Positions 1-8,873 of a stretch of DNA of 64,000 nucleotides are shown here, in pieces. Every line of letters starts with the position of its first letter. Position 1 is the first letter of the stretch. Source of the DNA: Sphingopyxis chilensis (GTDB taxonomy: Bacteria > Pseudomonadota > Alphaproteobacteria > Sphingomonadales > Sphingomonadaceae); NCBI RefSeq assembly GCF_035930445.1, contig NZ_CP142394.1, positions 1,893,501 to 1,957,500 of the forward strand, given 5' to 3'. The notes beneath the pieces are model-generated. The model made no database searches. It was not told where the DNA came from and saw only the letters and a list, made by a program, of their open reading frames with translations. Position numbers and translations under genes: made by a program.

Positions 1-1
1 C

Positions 2-433
2 GAGACGGTCGACCGCTATGTCGCCGCCTATCTCGCGACCAGGACGGGCGAGATCGTCGTCGCGCGCATCACCGGGGTGCAGCCTTTCGGTTTCTTCGCG
101 ACCGTCGACGGGCTCGGCGGCGACGGGCTGGTGCCCGTATCGACGCTGGGCAGCGAGCGCTTCTTCTACGACGAGGCCGCACGCAGCCTTGACAGCGAGC
201 ATGGACGGGTGAGCTTTACCGTCGGCCAGCGGATCGAGCTTCGACTGATGGACGCCAATCCGATCAGCGGCGCACTACGCTTCGAACTGCCCGACGCCCC
301 CGAGGGCGGCTTTCGGAACCGCCCGCCGCGGCGAGATGGGGTGAAGAAAACCGGCAAGGACAAGGGCGGCAAGCATATGGTCGGCAAACGCGGTCGTCCG
401 GCGAATATCAAGCACAAGGGCCGGCGCAGATAG
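2..433 (+). CDS. rnr: Ribonuclease R, C-terminal part (5' end outside window)
   Basis: This is the last 143 codons of a 3'-5' exoribonuclease of the RNase II/R family, which degrades structured RNA processively. The frame is open from the window edge. The visible part is the S1 RNA-binding domain (GVQPFGFFATVDG near the start, then LVPVSTL) followed by a lysine/arginine-rich tail (KTGKDKGGK, then NIKHKGRRR at the end), which is typical of RNase R rather than RNase II. The catalytic RNB domain would lie upstream of the window. The family call rests on the S1 domain plus the basic tail, so another S1-domain nuclease is possible but less likely. Confidence 0.8.
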   Translation, partial: ETVDRYVAAYLATRTGEIVVARITGVQPFGFFATVDGLGGDGLVPVSTLGSERFFYDEAARSLDSEHGRVSFTVGQRIELRLMDANPISGALRFELPDAPEGGFRNRPPRRDGVKKTGKDKGGKHMVGKRGRPANIKHKGRRR

Positions 434-448
434 CTCCTCGCCGAATAA

Positions 449-1231
449 CTATTTTCCAGCGAGCTTCTGCAACAACGCCGCACTTTCCGCATCGGCTGGG
501 AAAAACGCCTCGATCGCGAGTTCGGACAGCGTGATGTCGACGGGTGTTCCGAAGATCGTCACCGTCGAGACAAAGCGGATTTGTCCCATCGGCGTGTCGA
601 GGATCAGCGGGACCGCGATGCCGTTCGCCAAGCCGCGATGATGCTCGTCTTCGGCGGCCGGATAGCCGGCCAATTCCTCGCGCAATGCGACCAGTCCGGC
701 GTCGGCGCTCGCGTCGATCTGGTGGTCGAGCCGTTCGAGAATATGCGCGCGCCATTCGCCGTGATTAGCGATATGCGGCGCGAGCCCCTCGGGATGCAGC
801 GCAATGCGCAGCACGTTGACCGGTGGTTCGAACAGATGCGGTGCCGCAAGCCCTGCGAGAATTCCGACCGCGCTGTTCGCCGCGACCATATTCCAGTGCC
901 GGTCCACCGCGAGCGCGGGGTAGGGCTCGTGCCCCTTCAGCACATGCTCGACGATCGCGCGCATTCCCGCCATTTCGTCGCTGTCGAGCGGCCGTTCCTG
1001 ATAGTCGGGAGCATAACCCGCCGCCAGCAACATCGCATTGCGCGCACGGTGCGGCACGTCGAGGCAGTCGGCGATTCGCTGCAACATTTGGGCGCTCGGC
1101 TTCGACCGCCCCGTCTCGATAAAGCTCAGGTGGCGCGTTGAAATCTCGGTATCGAGCGCGAGGTCCATCTGGCTCATCCGGCGGCGGGTGCGCCATTCGC
1201 GGAGTTGTTCGCCCAGCGGTGCGACTTGCAT
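449..1231 (-). CDS. XRE-family transcriptional regulator with MmyB-like ligand domain
   Basis: A 260-residue DNA-binding regulator. Residues about 8-65 form a Cro/C1-type helix-turn-helix (LREWRTRRRMSQMDLA, then STRHLSFIETGRSKPS). The rest resembles the MmyB-type ligand-binding domain seen in many actinobacterial and proteobacterial XRE regulators, including the typical stretch AVDRHWNMVAAN. It is divergent from a small membrane protein gene that starts 120 bases away, so it probably regulates that gene and itself. The inducer cannot be read from the sequence. The family is clear; the target is inferred from gene position. Confidence 0.85.
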   Translation of the reverse strand: MQVAPLGEQLREWRTRRRMSQMDLALDTEISTRHLSFIETGRSKPSAQMLQRIADCLDVPHRARNAMLLAAGYAPDYQERPLDSDEMAGMRAIVEHVLKGHEPYPALAVDRHWNMVAANSAVGILAGLAAPHLFEPPVNVLRIALHPEGLAPHIANHGEWRAHILERLDHQIDASADAGLVALREELAGYPAAEDEHHRGLANGIAVPLILDTPMGQIRFVSTVTIFGTPVDITLSELAIEAFFPADAESAALLQKLAGK

Positions 1232-1280
1232 GATCGTCTCCTTCTGCGGCCAGAGCTATACCTCGTCCTTCTCCTTTTCC

Positions 1281-1297
1281 ATTACCTTGGGCGTAAT
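1281..1297. promoter_or_regulatory. Candidate operator between the XRE regulator and the membrane protein gene
   Basis: The inverted repeat ATTAC-N7-GTAAT lies in the 120-base divergent intergenic region. This is where an autoregulating XRE protein would bind. The arms are only five bases long, so chance is a real possibility. Confidence 0.3.
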
Positions 1298-1351
1298 CGA
1301 CTGACTGCATTTGCTGGGCCAGATGGGACGGGCAATCGAAAGGAGAACATC

Positions 1352-1744
1352 ATGTCCATCTTCAATCTCAAGAACACGCTGATCATCGATGCCATCACCT
1401 GCACGGCGTTGTTCGTCCTGTGTGTGTTTGCGACCGCGACGGTCGCCGCGCTGCTCGGCCTCCCCTCCGAAGTGGTGACCGTCGCGGGTTGGATCGGCCT
1501 TCCCTCGGCTCTGCTGATGCTGTTCGTTGCCAATCAGAAGGAGCCGAGCAAGGGACTCGCGAACCTGATTGCGATCGGCAATCTGGGGTGGGTCGCTGCC
1601 AGTTTTGCCGTTCTCGCGATTTTCGCCGGACAGATGACCGCGCTCGGCATTGCCATTGTCATCGTGCAGGCGATCGGCGTCCTGGTATTTGCAATTTACG
1701 AAGCGAAAGGCGCTGCGGCGCTGTCGCGTCCCGCCACCGTCTAA
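1352..1744 (+). CDS. Small integral membrane protein, function unknown
   Basis: A 130-residue protein with four hydrophobic segments (near residues 8-32, 40-58, 66-90 and 94-116) and almost no soluble part, so an inner-membrane location is likely. I do not recognise the family. The ATG at 1352 is chosen because AAAGGAG lies 7-10 bases upstream; the frame is open further back, but into sequence that looks non-coding. It is divergent from the XRE regulator. Its stop codon overlaps the stop of the convergent UspA gene by four bases. Confidence 0.75.
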   Translation: MSIFNLKNTLIIDAITCTALFVLCVFATATVAALLGLPSEVVTVAGWIGLPSALLMLFVANQKEPSKGLANLIAIGNLGWVAASFAVLAIFAGQMTALGIAIVIVQAIGVLVFAIYEAKGAAALSRPATV

Positions 1745-2196
1745 CTCAGCGCGTCGAGCCGGGCGATATCGATGCCGCCCGGCACCAGCATCACCGGGCA
1801 GGGCAGCGACCCCGCATCCTGTCCGGTGAAATAGGCGACGAGCGGTCCCGGGGGGCCGCTCGCAGCCGTCGCGAGCACCAGCGCCGCAATCTCGTCATTG
1901 GCGCGGATCATTTCGCAAACCACCTCGGCGGGCTTGCCCGATTTGACCATGACTTGCGGCGTCACGCCGGCTTCCTGCACCACCGCGTCGGCGGCGGCGG
2001 CCACCAGTTCCTCGGCATGTTCGCGCGCCTCGGCCTCGATCGTCGCCTGCACGCCGCCAAAGGCGACGAAATCCTGCGGCGGGATGATCGCGAGCACCAT
2101 GACACCGCCGCCCGTCCGCGCCGCGCGGCGCGCGGCAAAGCGCAGCGCCAGCGCCGCCTCCGGACTGTCGTCGATCACCACCAGATATGTCCGCAT
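1741..2196 (-). CDS. Universal stress protein, UspA family
   Basis: A single-domain Usp protein of 151 residues. It begins with the characteristic first strand MRTYLVVIDDSPEAALALRFA and ends in a hydrophobic PCPVMLVPGG strand. The glycine-rich stretch ASGPPGP before the last strand sits where ATP-binding Usp proteins carry their phosphate loop, but its spacing is not the textbook one. The inner ATG at 2196 is preferred because the Usp fold starts right there. Upstream residues in the same frame (MTHSWRQAKTRG) look like non-coding leader. It is divergent from the pyruvate dehydrogenase E2 gene. Confidence 0.88.
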   Translation of the reverse strand: MRTYLVVIDDSPEAALALRFAARRAARTGGGVMVLAIIPPQDFVAFGGVQATIEAEAREHAEELVAAAADAVVQEAGVTPQVMVKSGKPAEVVCEMIRANDEIAALVLATAASGPPGPLVAYFTGQDAGSLPCPVMLVPGGIDIARLDALS

Positions 2197-2219
2197 CGCC
2201 CCGACCCCTCGTGTTTTTG

Positions 2220-2231
2220 CTTGGCGCCAAG
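2220..2231. promoter_or_regulatory. 12-bp perfect palindrome in the uspA/pdhC divergent region
   Basis: CTTGGCGCCAAG is a perfect palindrome, 24 bases upstream of the UspA start and 124 bases upstream of the E2 gene. Its position suits an operator for either gene. I cannot name a regulator. Confidence 0.3.
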
Positions 2232-2355
2232 AGTGCGTCACATTCGTATGAAACGCAAGCTGGCCCGCTGGACCTTGACCGATGCAGGGCTTATGGCGAG
2301 GAAGAATCCGTAGCGGCAGGCCCCGCCTGCAAGACTGACAGGGACACGCCTAAAC

Positions 2356-3633
2356 ATGCCAATCGAACTGAAAATGCCCGCTCTCTCGCCGACGATGGAG
2401 GAGGGCACCCTTGCCAAATGGCTGGTGAAGGAGGGCGACACGGTCAAGTCGGGCGACCTGCTCGCCGAAATCGAAACCGACAAGGCGACGATGGAATTCG
2501 AGGCGGTCGACGAGGGCACGGTCGCCCGGATTCTCGTCGCCGAAGGCACCGATGGCGTGAAGGTCGGCACCGTGATCGCGGTGATCGCGGGCGAAGATGA
2601 GGATGCGAGCGAAGCCAAGGCCGCGCCCGCACCGGCCCCTGCCGCCGAACCCAAGACCGAAGCCGCGCCGGCGGCGCCGGCTGCACCCTCCGCCGCGGCT
2701 CCGGCGCCCGCACCCGCACCGGCCGCTTCGGGAGACCGCATCAAGGCCAGCCCGCTCGCCAAGCGCCTCGCCGCCGAACAGGGCATCGACCTCAAGAGCC
2801 TGACCGGCACCGGCCCCGGCGGCCGCGTCGTCAAGGCCGACCTCGAAGGCGCGCCTGCTGGCACCGCAGCGCCCGCTCCCACCGCCGCCGCGCCGACCGC
2901 AACCCCCGCACCGGCCACCGCCGGCGCGATCCCCGATTTCGGCATCCCGCACGAGGATGAAAAGCTGTCGGGCATGCGCAAGACGATCGCGCGCCGCCTG
3001 ACCGAGTCGATGCAGCAATCGCCGCACATCTACCTGACCGTCGACATCCGCCTCGACGCGCTGCTCAAGCTGCGCGGCGAACTCAACGCCAGCCTCGAAA
3101 GCCGCGGCGTCAAGCTCAGCGTCAACGACATGCTGATCAAGGCGCTCGCGGTCGCGCTCGAACGCGTGCCCGCGTGCAACGTCAGCTTCGGCGGCGATGT
3201 GATGCGCAAATACAGCCGCGCCGACATCTCGGTCGCGGTCAGCATTCCGGGCGGCCTCATCACCCCGATCATCGTCGATGCCGGCGGCAAGTCGATGTCG
3301 AAAATCTCGACCGAAATGTCCGAACTCGCGGCCAAGGCCAAGGAAGGCAAGCTCCAGCCCGCAGAATATCAGGGCGGCACCGCCTCGATCTCGAACATGG
3401 GCATGATGGGGATCAAGCAGTTCACCGCCGTCATCAACCCGCCGCAGGCGATGATCATGGCGATCGGCGCGGGCGAGAAGCGCCCCTATGTGGTCGACGA
3501 CGCGCTCGCGATCGCGACGGTGATGTCGGCGACCGGCAGCTTCGACCACCGCGCGATCGACGGCGCAGACGGCGCGCTGCTGATGAAGACCTTCAAGGAG
3601 CTTGTTGAAAGCCCGCTGGGACTGGTGGCGTAA
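2356..3633 (+). CDS. pdhC: Pyruvate dehydrogenase complex E2, dihydrolipoamide acetyltransferase
   Basis: A 425-residue E2 that transfers the acetyl group from lipoyl-lysine to CoA. In order it has one lipoyl domain (residues 1-78, modified lysine at about 43 in TDKATME), an Ala/Pro-rich linker, an E3/E1-binding domain (about 130-168, [14 protein letters not shown]), a second Ala/Pro linker, and a catalytic domain ending in the DHRxxDG motif ([12 protein letters not shown]). A catalytic-domain start of the type [12 protein letters not shown] fits acetyltransferase rather than succinyltransferase. The E1 genes are not here, which is common in sphingomonads. The E3 gene follows after one base, so the two are co-transcribed. 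Confidence 0.95.
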   Translation: MPIELKMPALSPTMEEGTLAKWLVKEGDTVKSGDLLAEIETDKATMEFEAVDEGTVARILVAEGTDGVKVGTVIAVIAGEDEDASEAKAAPAPAPAAEPKTEAAPAAPAAPSAAAPAPAPAPAASGDRIKASPLAKRLAAEQGIDLKSLTGTGPGGRVVKADLEGAPAGTAAPAPTAAAPTATPAPATAGAIPDFGIPHEDEKLSGMRKTIARRLTESMQQSPHIYLTVDIRLDALLKLRGELNASLESRGVKLSVNDMLIKALAVALERVPACNVSFGGDVMRKYSRADISVAVSIPGGLITPIIVDAGGKSMSKISTEMSELAAKAKEGKLQPAEYQGGTASISNMGMMGIKQFTAVINPPQAMIMAIGAGEKRPYVVDDALAIATVMSATGSFDHRAIDGADGALLMKTFKELVESPLGLVA

Positions 3634-3634
3634 C

Positions 3635-5032
3635 ATGGCTGACACCAACTACGACCTCATCGTCCTCGGCTCAGGGCCCGGCGGCTATGTTGCGGCGATC
3701 CGCGCGGCTCAATTGGGCCTGAAAACCGCGATCGTCGAGCGCGAGAATCTCGGCGGCATCTGCCTCAACTGGGGCTGCATTCCGACCAAGGCGCTTCTGC
3801 GTTCGGCCGAGATCTATCATTATATGCAGCATGCGGGCGATTACGGCCTCGTCGCGGCGCAGATCAGCGCCGATATTGACGCGGTGGTGAAGCGTAGCCG
3901 CGGCGTCGCGAAACAGCTGAGCCAGGGCGTCGCCTTCCTGATGAAGAAGCACAAGATCACCGTCCATATGGGCGAGGGCAAGCTGACCGCGCCCGGCAAA
4001 TTGGAAGTGAAGGGCGAGAAGGGCACCGAAACCCTCACCGCCAAGAATGTCATCGTCGCGACCGGCGCGCGCGCCCGCGACCTGCCGTTCGCCCCCGCCG
4101 ACGGCAAGCGCATCTGGACCTATCGCCACGCGCTCGTGCCGCCCGAAATGCCGAAGAAGCTGCTCGTCATCGGATCGGGCGCGATCGGGATCGAATTTGC
4201 GAGCTTCTACAGCGACATGGGCGTCGATGTTACTGTCGTCGAAATGCTCGACCGCCTCGTCCCCGTCGAGGATGCCGACGTGTCGGCCTTCCTCGAGAAA
4301 CAGCTCAAGAAGCAGGGCATGACGATCTTCACCGGCGCCGGGGTCGAAGAGCTAAAGGCGACCGCGACCGGCGTCACCGCGAAGATCAAGACCAAGGACG
4401 GCAAGGTCGAAAGCGCCGAATTCAGCCATGCCATTGTCGCCATCGGCATCGTCCCGAACACCGAGAATATCGGGCTGGAGGCGCTGGGCGTGAAGACCAC
4501 CAAGGGCCATATCGACACCGACGCGATGTGCCGCACCAACGTCCCCGGCATCTGGGCGATCGGCGACGTCACCGCGCCGCCGTGGCTCGCGCACAAGGCG
4601 ATGCACGAATCGGTGATTTCGGTCGAGGCGATCGCGGGCAACCACCCGCACGCGATGGACCCGCGCAACATCCCGGGCTGTACCTATTGCCGCCCACAGA
4701 TCGCCAGCGTCGGCCTGACCGAAGCGAAGGCCAAGGAACTCGGCTACGAGGTGAAGGCCGGCACCTTCCCCTTCATCGGCAACGGCAAGGCGATTGCGCT
4801 CGGCGAATCCGAGGGTTTCACCAAGACGGTGTTCGACGCGAAGACCGGCGAACTGCTCGGCGCGCACATGATCGGCGCCGAGGTCACCGAGCTGATCCAG
4901 GGCTATACGATCGGCAAGACCGCGGAGCTGGTCGAGGATGATTTCATCGGCACCGTCTTCCCGCATCCGACGCTCAGCGAAACGATGCACGAAGGCGTGC
5001 TCGCGGCGTTCGGGCGGCCGCTGCATATTTGA
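3635..5032 (+). CDS. lpdA: Dihydrolipoyl dehydrogenase (E3)
   Basis: A 465-residue FAD-dependent disulfide oxidoreductase that reoxidises dihydrolipoamide with NAD+. Visible features are the N-terminal dinucleotide fold LIVLGSGPGGYVAA, the redox disulfide in GGICLNWGCIPTKALL, a second nucleotide fold LLVIGSGAIGIEFAS, and the C-terminal active-site histidine in HPTLSETMHEG. The ATG at 3635 lies one base after the E2 stop; an upstream in-frame start would run back into the E2 gene. The location right behind E2 assigns it to the pyruvate dehydrogenase complex, though E3 may be shared with other 2-oxoacid complexes. Confidence 0.95.
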   Translation: MADTNYDLIVLGSGPGGYVAAIRAAQLGLKTAIVERENLGGICLNWGCIPTKALLRSAEIYHYMQHAGDYGLVAAQISADIDAVVKRSRGVAKQLSQGVAFLMKKHKITVHMGEGKLTAPGKLEVKGEKGTETLTAKNVIVATGARARDLPFAPADGKRIWTYRHALVPPEMPKKLLVIGSGAIGIEFASFYSDMGVDVTVVEMLDRLVPVEDADVSAFLEKQLKKQGMTIFTGAGVEELKATATGVTAKIKTKDGKVESAEFSHAIVAIGIVPNTENIGLEALGVKTTKGHIDTDAMCRTNVPGIWAIGDVTAPPWLAHKAMHESVISVEAIAGNHPHAMDPRNIPGCTYCRPQIASVGLTEAKAKELGYEVKAGTFPFIGNGKAIALGESEGFTKTVFDAKTGELLGAHMIGAEVTELIQGYTIGKTAELVEDDFIGTVFPHPTLSETMHEGVLAAFGRPLHI

Positions 5033-5039
5033 CCATTCG

Positions 5040-5158
5040 ATCCTCCCCGTCGCGCAGCCATGGGGAGGGCGCGCTCGCCGCAGGCGAGTGGGGGAGGGGC
5101 CCTCTTCTGTCGGCCCCTGCGGGACGCCACCTCCCCATGGCTGCGCGACGGGGAGGAT
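5040..5158. repeat. Palindromic intergenic repeat with 29-bp perfect inverted arms
   Basis: Arms at 5040-5068 and 5130-5158 are perfect inverted copies (core CCCCATGGCTGCGCGACGGG). The 61-base centre can form two smaller hairpins (CTCGC/GCGAG, and AGGGGCC/GGCCCCT). It contains no transposase gene. It looks like a member of a dispersed extragenic palindrome or MITE-like family. Its right arm provides the GGAGG used by the downstream gene. Confidence 0.8.
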
Positions 5159-5162
5159 TTTC

Positions 5163-5783
5163 TTGCTTCGACGTTCAGGCTTTCCCCCCATCGCGGCGGC
5201 GCTCCTCATCGCCGTTATCCTGCTCGGTTTCGCGGTGGGCGCAGGATGGACACAGGCCGCCGACTGGCAAATCTCGCACAGCCTTGCGATCCGCGTCGAT
5301 GAAAGCAGCGCGAGCTTCATATCCTTCATGCAATGGGTAAGCTGGATCGGCGGCGGCACGCCGCGATGGGCCATCGTGATCCTGCTGTGCGGGCTCGTCT
5401 GGCACTGGTGCGGCCCGCGCTGCGCCGTCGCGCTCGGCGGTGCGTCGCTGCTCTCGAACCTCGCCTCCAGCCTGCTGAAGCTCGGCTTCCGCCGCGCGCG
5501 GCCTGACCTGATCGATCATCTCGACCGTCAGACGAGCTTTTCCTACCCGAGCGGCCATGCGACGAGCGCGGCGGTCGTCTATCTGCTCCTCGCCTGGCTC
5601 GCGCCACCGCGCTGGCGGCCGTCAGCATGGGCGCTTGCTGCAACGATGATGCTGCTCACCGGTTTTTCACGCATCATGCTCGGCGTACACTGGGCGAGCG
5701 ACATTGCCGGCGGCACGATGCTCGGCAGCGCGTTCGCGCTACTCGGCGCCTGGTGGGTCAGCGGGCAGAAGATTTCAGCCTGA
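5163..5783 (+). CDS. PAP2-family membrane phosphatase
   Basis: A 206-residue integral membrane phosphatase of the type-2 phosphatidic acid phosphatase family. The three signature motifs are present: KLGFRRARP (KxxxxxxRP), YPSGHATS (PSGH), and SRIMLGVHWASD (SRxxxxxHxxxD). About five or six hydrophobic segments surround them. Likely substrates are lipid phosphates or undecaprenyl pyrophosphate; which one cannot be told. The TTG at 5163 is chosen because GGAGG at 5152-5156 lies six bases upstream and the hydrophobic signal begins right after; the frame is open further back, but through the palindromic repeat. Confidence 0.87.
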   Translation: MLRRSGFPPIAAALLIAVILLGFAVGAGWTQAADWQISHSLAIRVDESSASFISFMQWVSWIGGGTPRWAIVILLCGLVWHWCGPRCAVALGGASLLSNLASSLLKLGFRRARPDLIDHLDRQTSFSYPSGHATSAAVVYLLLAWLAPPRWRPSAWALAATMMLLTGFSRIMLGVHWASDIAGGTMLGSAFALLGAWWVSGQKISA

Positions 5784-5856
5784 AGCATTTTCCGCTGTCC
5801 TATTTCGCGCCGGTTTGCCATCACATTTGGGGGCATCGGCAACGGGTGGGGCGAAC

Positions 5857-7191
5857 ATGAAATCGCGAATGAAGTTCGGCAGTTTTCTGCGGGGAATCGT
5901 TTTTGGCACTCCCGCGCTTTTCGCGGTATGGGCGGCGCCGTCGCAGGCGCAAGACGCGGGCGGGCAGACCGTCATCACCGGCGCGCGCTACATCGACGTC
6001 CTGACCGGAAAGACCGCCGAGTTCCCCGCGATCTTCGTCGGCGCCGATGGCCGCATCACGGGTATCGCCGATGCGCGCACGGTGCGCTGGGGATCGAACG
6101 TCAAGCATATCGATCTTGGCGGCAAGACGCTGTTGCCGGGACTCATCGACATGCACGTCCATCTCGACGGCCCCGCCGACATCGGCGGCTATCGCGGGCT
6201 GGAGTTCACCGACAGCTTCTGGGGCATGACCGCCGTCAAGAATGCGAACGACATGCTCGGCGCGGGCTTCACCACCGTGCGCAACGTCGGGTCGGCCGAT
6301 CGCAACGATATCGGGCTGAAACAGGCGATTGACGCCGGCTATGCGACGGGACCGCGAATCGTTCCGGCAGGCTATTCGCTCGGCGCGACTGGCGGGCATT
6401 GCGACAGCACTTTCCTGCCGCCGAGTATGGAGAAGAAGGACGGCAAGGAAGAGGGGATCGGCGATACGCCCGAGGAACTGCGCTACCAGGTCCGCCGCCA
6501 GCGCAAATATGGCGCCGAAGTGATCAAGGTCTGCGCGACCGGCGGGGTCTTCTCGCGCAACACCGAGCCCGGCCAGCTCCAGGTCTCCGAAAGGGAACTC
6601 GCCGCCATCGCCGACGAGGCGCACCAATGGGGCTTGCGCGTCGCCGCGCACGCGCATGGTGCGACCGGCATCCGCGCCGCGATCGCCGCGGGGATCGACA
6701 CGATCGAGCATGCCAGCCTTGTCGACGACGAGGGCATCCGCATGGCGGTGGCGCGCAAGCAGCCGGTGTGGTTCTCGATGGACATCTACAACACCGAATA
6801 TACGCAGGCCGAAGGCGCAAAGAATGGCGTGCTCGAGGATAATCTGCGCAAGGACCGCGAGATCGCCCAGATCCAGCGCGACAATTTTCGCAAAGCGGTG
6901 AAGGCGGGCGTGCGCATGGTGTTCGGCTCCGACGCGGGTGTCATGCCGCACGGACAGGTCGGCGGCCAGTTTCGCGTCATGGTCGAATATGGAATGACCC
7001 CGATGCAGGCGATCCAGGCCGCGACGAAAAACGCCGCCGAGGCGCTCGGCCGCGAACGGGACGTGGGCGCAATCGCGGTCGGCCGCTACGCCGACATTAT
7101 CGCGGTCGACGGCGACCCGCTGGCCGATGTGGGCCAGCTCGAAAGCGTCGATGCGGTGGTGAAGGGCGGGGTGCTGGTGAAGGGCGAATGA
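5857..7191 (+). CDS. Exported metal-dependent amidohydrolase
   Basis: A 444-residue amidohydrolase with a signal peptide (residues 1-32, ending PSQAQ), so it acts in the periplasm or outside. Metal-site motifs are DMHVHLDG (HxH), VIKVCATGG (candidate carbamylated lysine), RVAAHAHG, TIEHAS and FGSDAGVMPHG (metal aspartate). This pattern is that of imidazolonepropionase-like or Xaa-Pro/Xaa-Arg dipeptidase amidohydrolases in the same superfamily, many of which cleave dipeptides C-terminally. The exact substrate is unknown. It stands alone on the plus strand and converges with the phosphatase gene, four bases away. Confidence 0.88.
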   Translation: MKSRMKFGSFLRGIVFGTPALFAVWAAPSQAQDAGGQTVITGARYIDVLTGKTAEFPAIFVGADGRITGIADARTVRWGSNVKHIDLGGKTLLPGLIDMHVHLDGPADIGGYRGLEFTDSFWGMTAVKNANDMLGAGFTTVRNVGSADRNDIGLKQAIDAGYATGPRIVPAGYSLGATGGHCDSTFLPPSMEKKDGKEEGIGDTPEELRYQVRRQRKYGAEVIKVCATGGVFSRNTEPGQLQVSERELAAIADEAHQWGLRVAAHAHGATGIRAAIAAGIDTIEHASLVDDEGIRMAVARKQPVWFSMDIYNTEYTQAEGAKNGVLEDNLRKDREIAQIQRDNFRKAVKAGVRMVFGSDAGVMPHGQVGGQFRVMVEYGMTPMQAIQAATKNAAEALGRERDVGAIAVGRYADIIAVDGDPLADVGQLESVDAVVKGGVLVKGE

Positions 7192-7195
7192 AGTC

Positions 7196-7981
7196 CTACA
7201 CCACCAGCCGGTCGACCAGCGCCTCGCGCATCTCGGGGGTGAAATTCAGCACGGCCTCGGCATAGGTCGGGATATCGCCATGATCGCGCCGCACCGTGGC
7301 GAGCGCGGCGTCGAGGTAGGCGGGGTTCACGGACATCAGCGCGCGGATCGCATCGTCGTGGATTTCGGCGCCGTAACGCGAACGGATATGCGCCGCGCCC
7401 TGCGCTATGCGTTCCTCGATCTTGCCAGCGGTGTTGGTGAGCAGATAATCGTGCATCAAATCGTCTTCATGGACCCCGAGCAGCCGGTGGACGATCGCGA
7501 CGGCAAAGCCGGTCCGATCCTTGCCCGCGACGCAGTGGACGAGGCTCGGCGCGTCATATTCGGCGAGCGCCGCCAGATAGAGGCGCAGCGTCGCGACGAG
7601 TGCCGAGCGATAGGGCATTCCGGCATAGGTATCGATCATCCGCGCGCGCGCCGTCTCGACATCGATCGTCCCGCCCGCCGCCTGAAGGTGCGGCGCGAGG
7701 CCCGCGGTCACCCCGCCCGCGAACAGCACGCGCGCCGAGAAATTCTCGCTGCGGCGGCACGGGTGCATCTCGCGCTCGTCGTCGCCACGCAGATCGATCA
7801 CCGTCTCGAGGCCCAAGGCGTCGAGCGCGACGAGATCCTCGTCGCTCGCGCCTTCATGGTGCGCCGAGCGCCACAGCGTCCCGTCGCGCAGGCGCCCGCC
7901 GCCCTCGACGGCATAACCGCCATAGTCGCGAAAATTGTGAATGCCGGACAGCGGCAGGACACGCTCGGCGAGCATGGTCAT
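7196..7981 (-). CDS. Tyrosine-phosphatase-like protein
   Basis: A 261-residue protein with the Cys-based phosphatase signature HCVAGKDRTG (CX5R with an aspartate before the Arg) and the N-terminal family stretch HNFRDYGGY. These define the bacterial tyrosine/serine phosphatase family (Y_phosphatase3 type, related to the atypical lipid phosphatases of Mycobacterium and Listeria). Its start overlaps the stop of the upstream crotonase gene by four bases (ATGA), so the two are translationally coupled. The substrate may be a protein or a phosphoinositide and cannot be fixed from sequence. Confidence 0.85.
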   Translation of the reverse strand: MTMLAERVLPLSGIHNFRDYGGYAVEGGGRLRDGTLWRSAHHEGASDEDLVALDALGLETVIDLRGDDEREMHPCRRSENFSARVLFAGGVTAGLAPHLQAAGGTIDVETARARMIDTYAGMPYRSALVATLRLYLAALAEYDAPSLVHCVAGKDRTGFAVAIVHRLLGVHEDDLMHDYLLTNTAGKIEERIAQGAAHIRSRYGAEIHDDAIRALMSVNPAYLDAALATVRRDHGDIPTYAEAVLNFTPEMREALVDRLVV

Positions 7982-8799
7982 TCTCCTGTGAACACGGGGG
8001 GACGCTTTTCGACGAACGCGTTGATCGCCTCGCGGTTATCCGCGGTTTCGTGGACGATTGCCTGATAGGCTGCGCTCAATTCCAAAATATCGCTCATCCG
8101 GCTGTGCTGCGCCTCGCGGAGCAGGCGTTTGGTCAGGCGCAGCGCGCGCGGCGGATTGCAGACGATCCGCTCGGCAATGGCGATTGCACGGTCGAGCAGT
8201 TCCGCATCGGGCACGACGTCCGTGACCAGACCATATTCCTTTGCCTGGGCCGCGTCAAAGCGGTCGCCGGTCAGGAACAGCTCGGCGGCGCGGGGGTATC
8301 CGAGTATCTTCTGGAGCAGCCACGCCCCGCCATCGCCGGGGACGATGCCGACCTTGATGAAGCTGCAGGCAAATTTCGCGCTCTCGGCGGCGATGCGGAT
8401 GTCGCAGGTGCACGCGAGGTCGGCGCCAAGACCGATGGCATGGCCGTTGACCGCCGCGATCATCGGCACCTCGCAATCCATCAGTGCGCGGATCACCGCC
8501 TGCACACCCTTGCGATAGTTCGACCGGGTGGAATCGGGCTGGTCGAGCACGCCGATTCCGGTTCGGTCCTGCATGCCTTTCAGGTTCCCGCCGGCGCTGA
8601 ACGCCTTGCCGCTGCCGGTCAGGATGATCGCGCTGACGCCGCGGTCGGCGCCGAGGTCGCGCAGCGTGTCGATGATATCCTGGCAGTCTTCGTGGGTGCC
8701 GATCGCATTCATGCTCTCCGGCTTGATCATCGTCAGGATCGCGATCTTGCCCCGCCGTTCGACACGCAGAAATTCGCCCATTGTCCTCATATCCTTCAT
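7978..8799 (-). CDS. Enoyl-CoA hydratase/isomerase (crotonase) family protein
   Basis: A 273-residue crotonase fold acting on an acyl-CoA thioester. The oxyanion-hole motifs are GKAFSAGGNLKG and NGHAIGLGADLAC. Both catalytic glutamates of classical enoyl-CoA hydratase appear to be replaced: GGGCEL is GLGADL here, and the PE before GxIPGAGG is FI followed by GIVPGDGG. The protein is therefore more likely an isomerase or another crotonase activity than a simple hydratase. A start seven codons in (MGEFLRV) is also plausible. It lies behind the racemase gene in the same direction. Confidence 0.85.
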   Translation of the reverse strand: MKDMRTMGEFLRVERRGKIAILTMIKPESMNAIGTHEDCQDIIDTLRDLGADRGVSAIILTGSGKAFSAGGNLKGMQDRTGIGVLDQPDSTRSNYRKGVQAVIRALMDCEVPMIAAVNGHAIGLGADLACTCDIRIAAESAKFACSFIKVGIVPGDGGAWLLQKILGYPRAAELFLTGDRFDAAQAKEYGLVTDVVPDAELLDRAIAIAERIVCNPPRALRLTKRLLREAQHSRMSDILELSAAYQAIVHETADNREAINAFVEKRPPVFTGE

Positions 8800-8873
8800 T
8801 GCGGCTGGCCATCCCGGTGCATAGCATGATTGGCAGCGGGTCGCTAAGCAAAGGGCCGCAGTACCGCGGCGCC

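Noticed and set aside
5040..5158. The palindrome as an insertion sequence
   Set aside because: Only 119 bases, no transposase and no target duplication that I can see; an extragenic palindrome or MITE is the better description.
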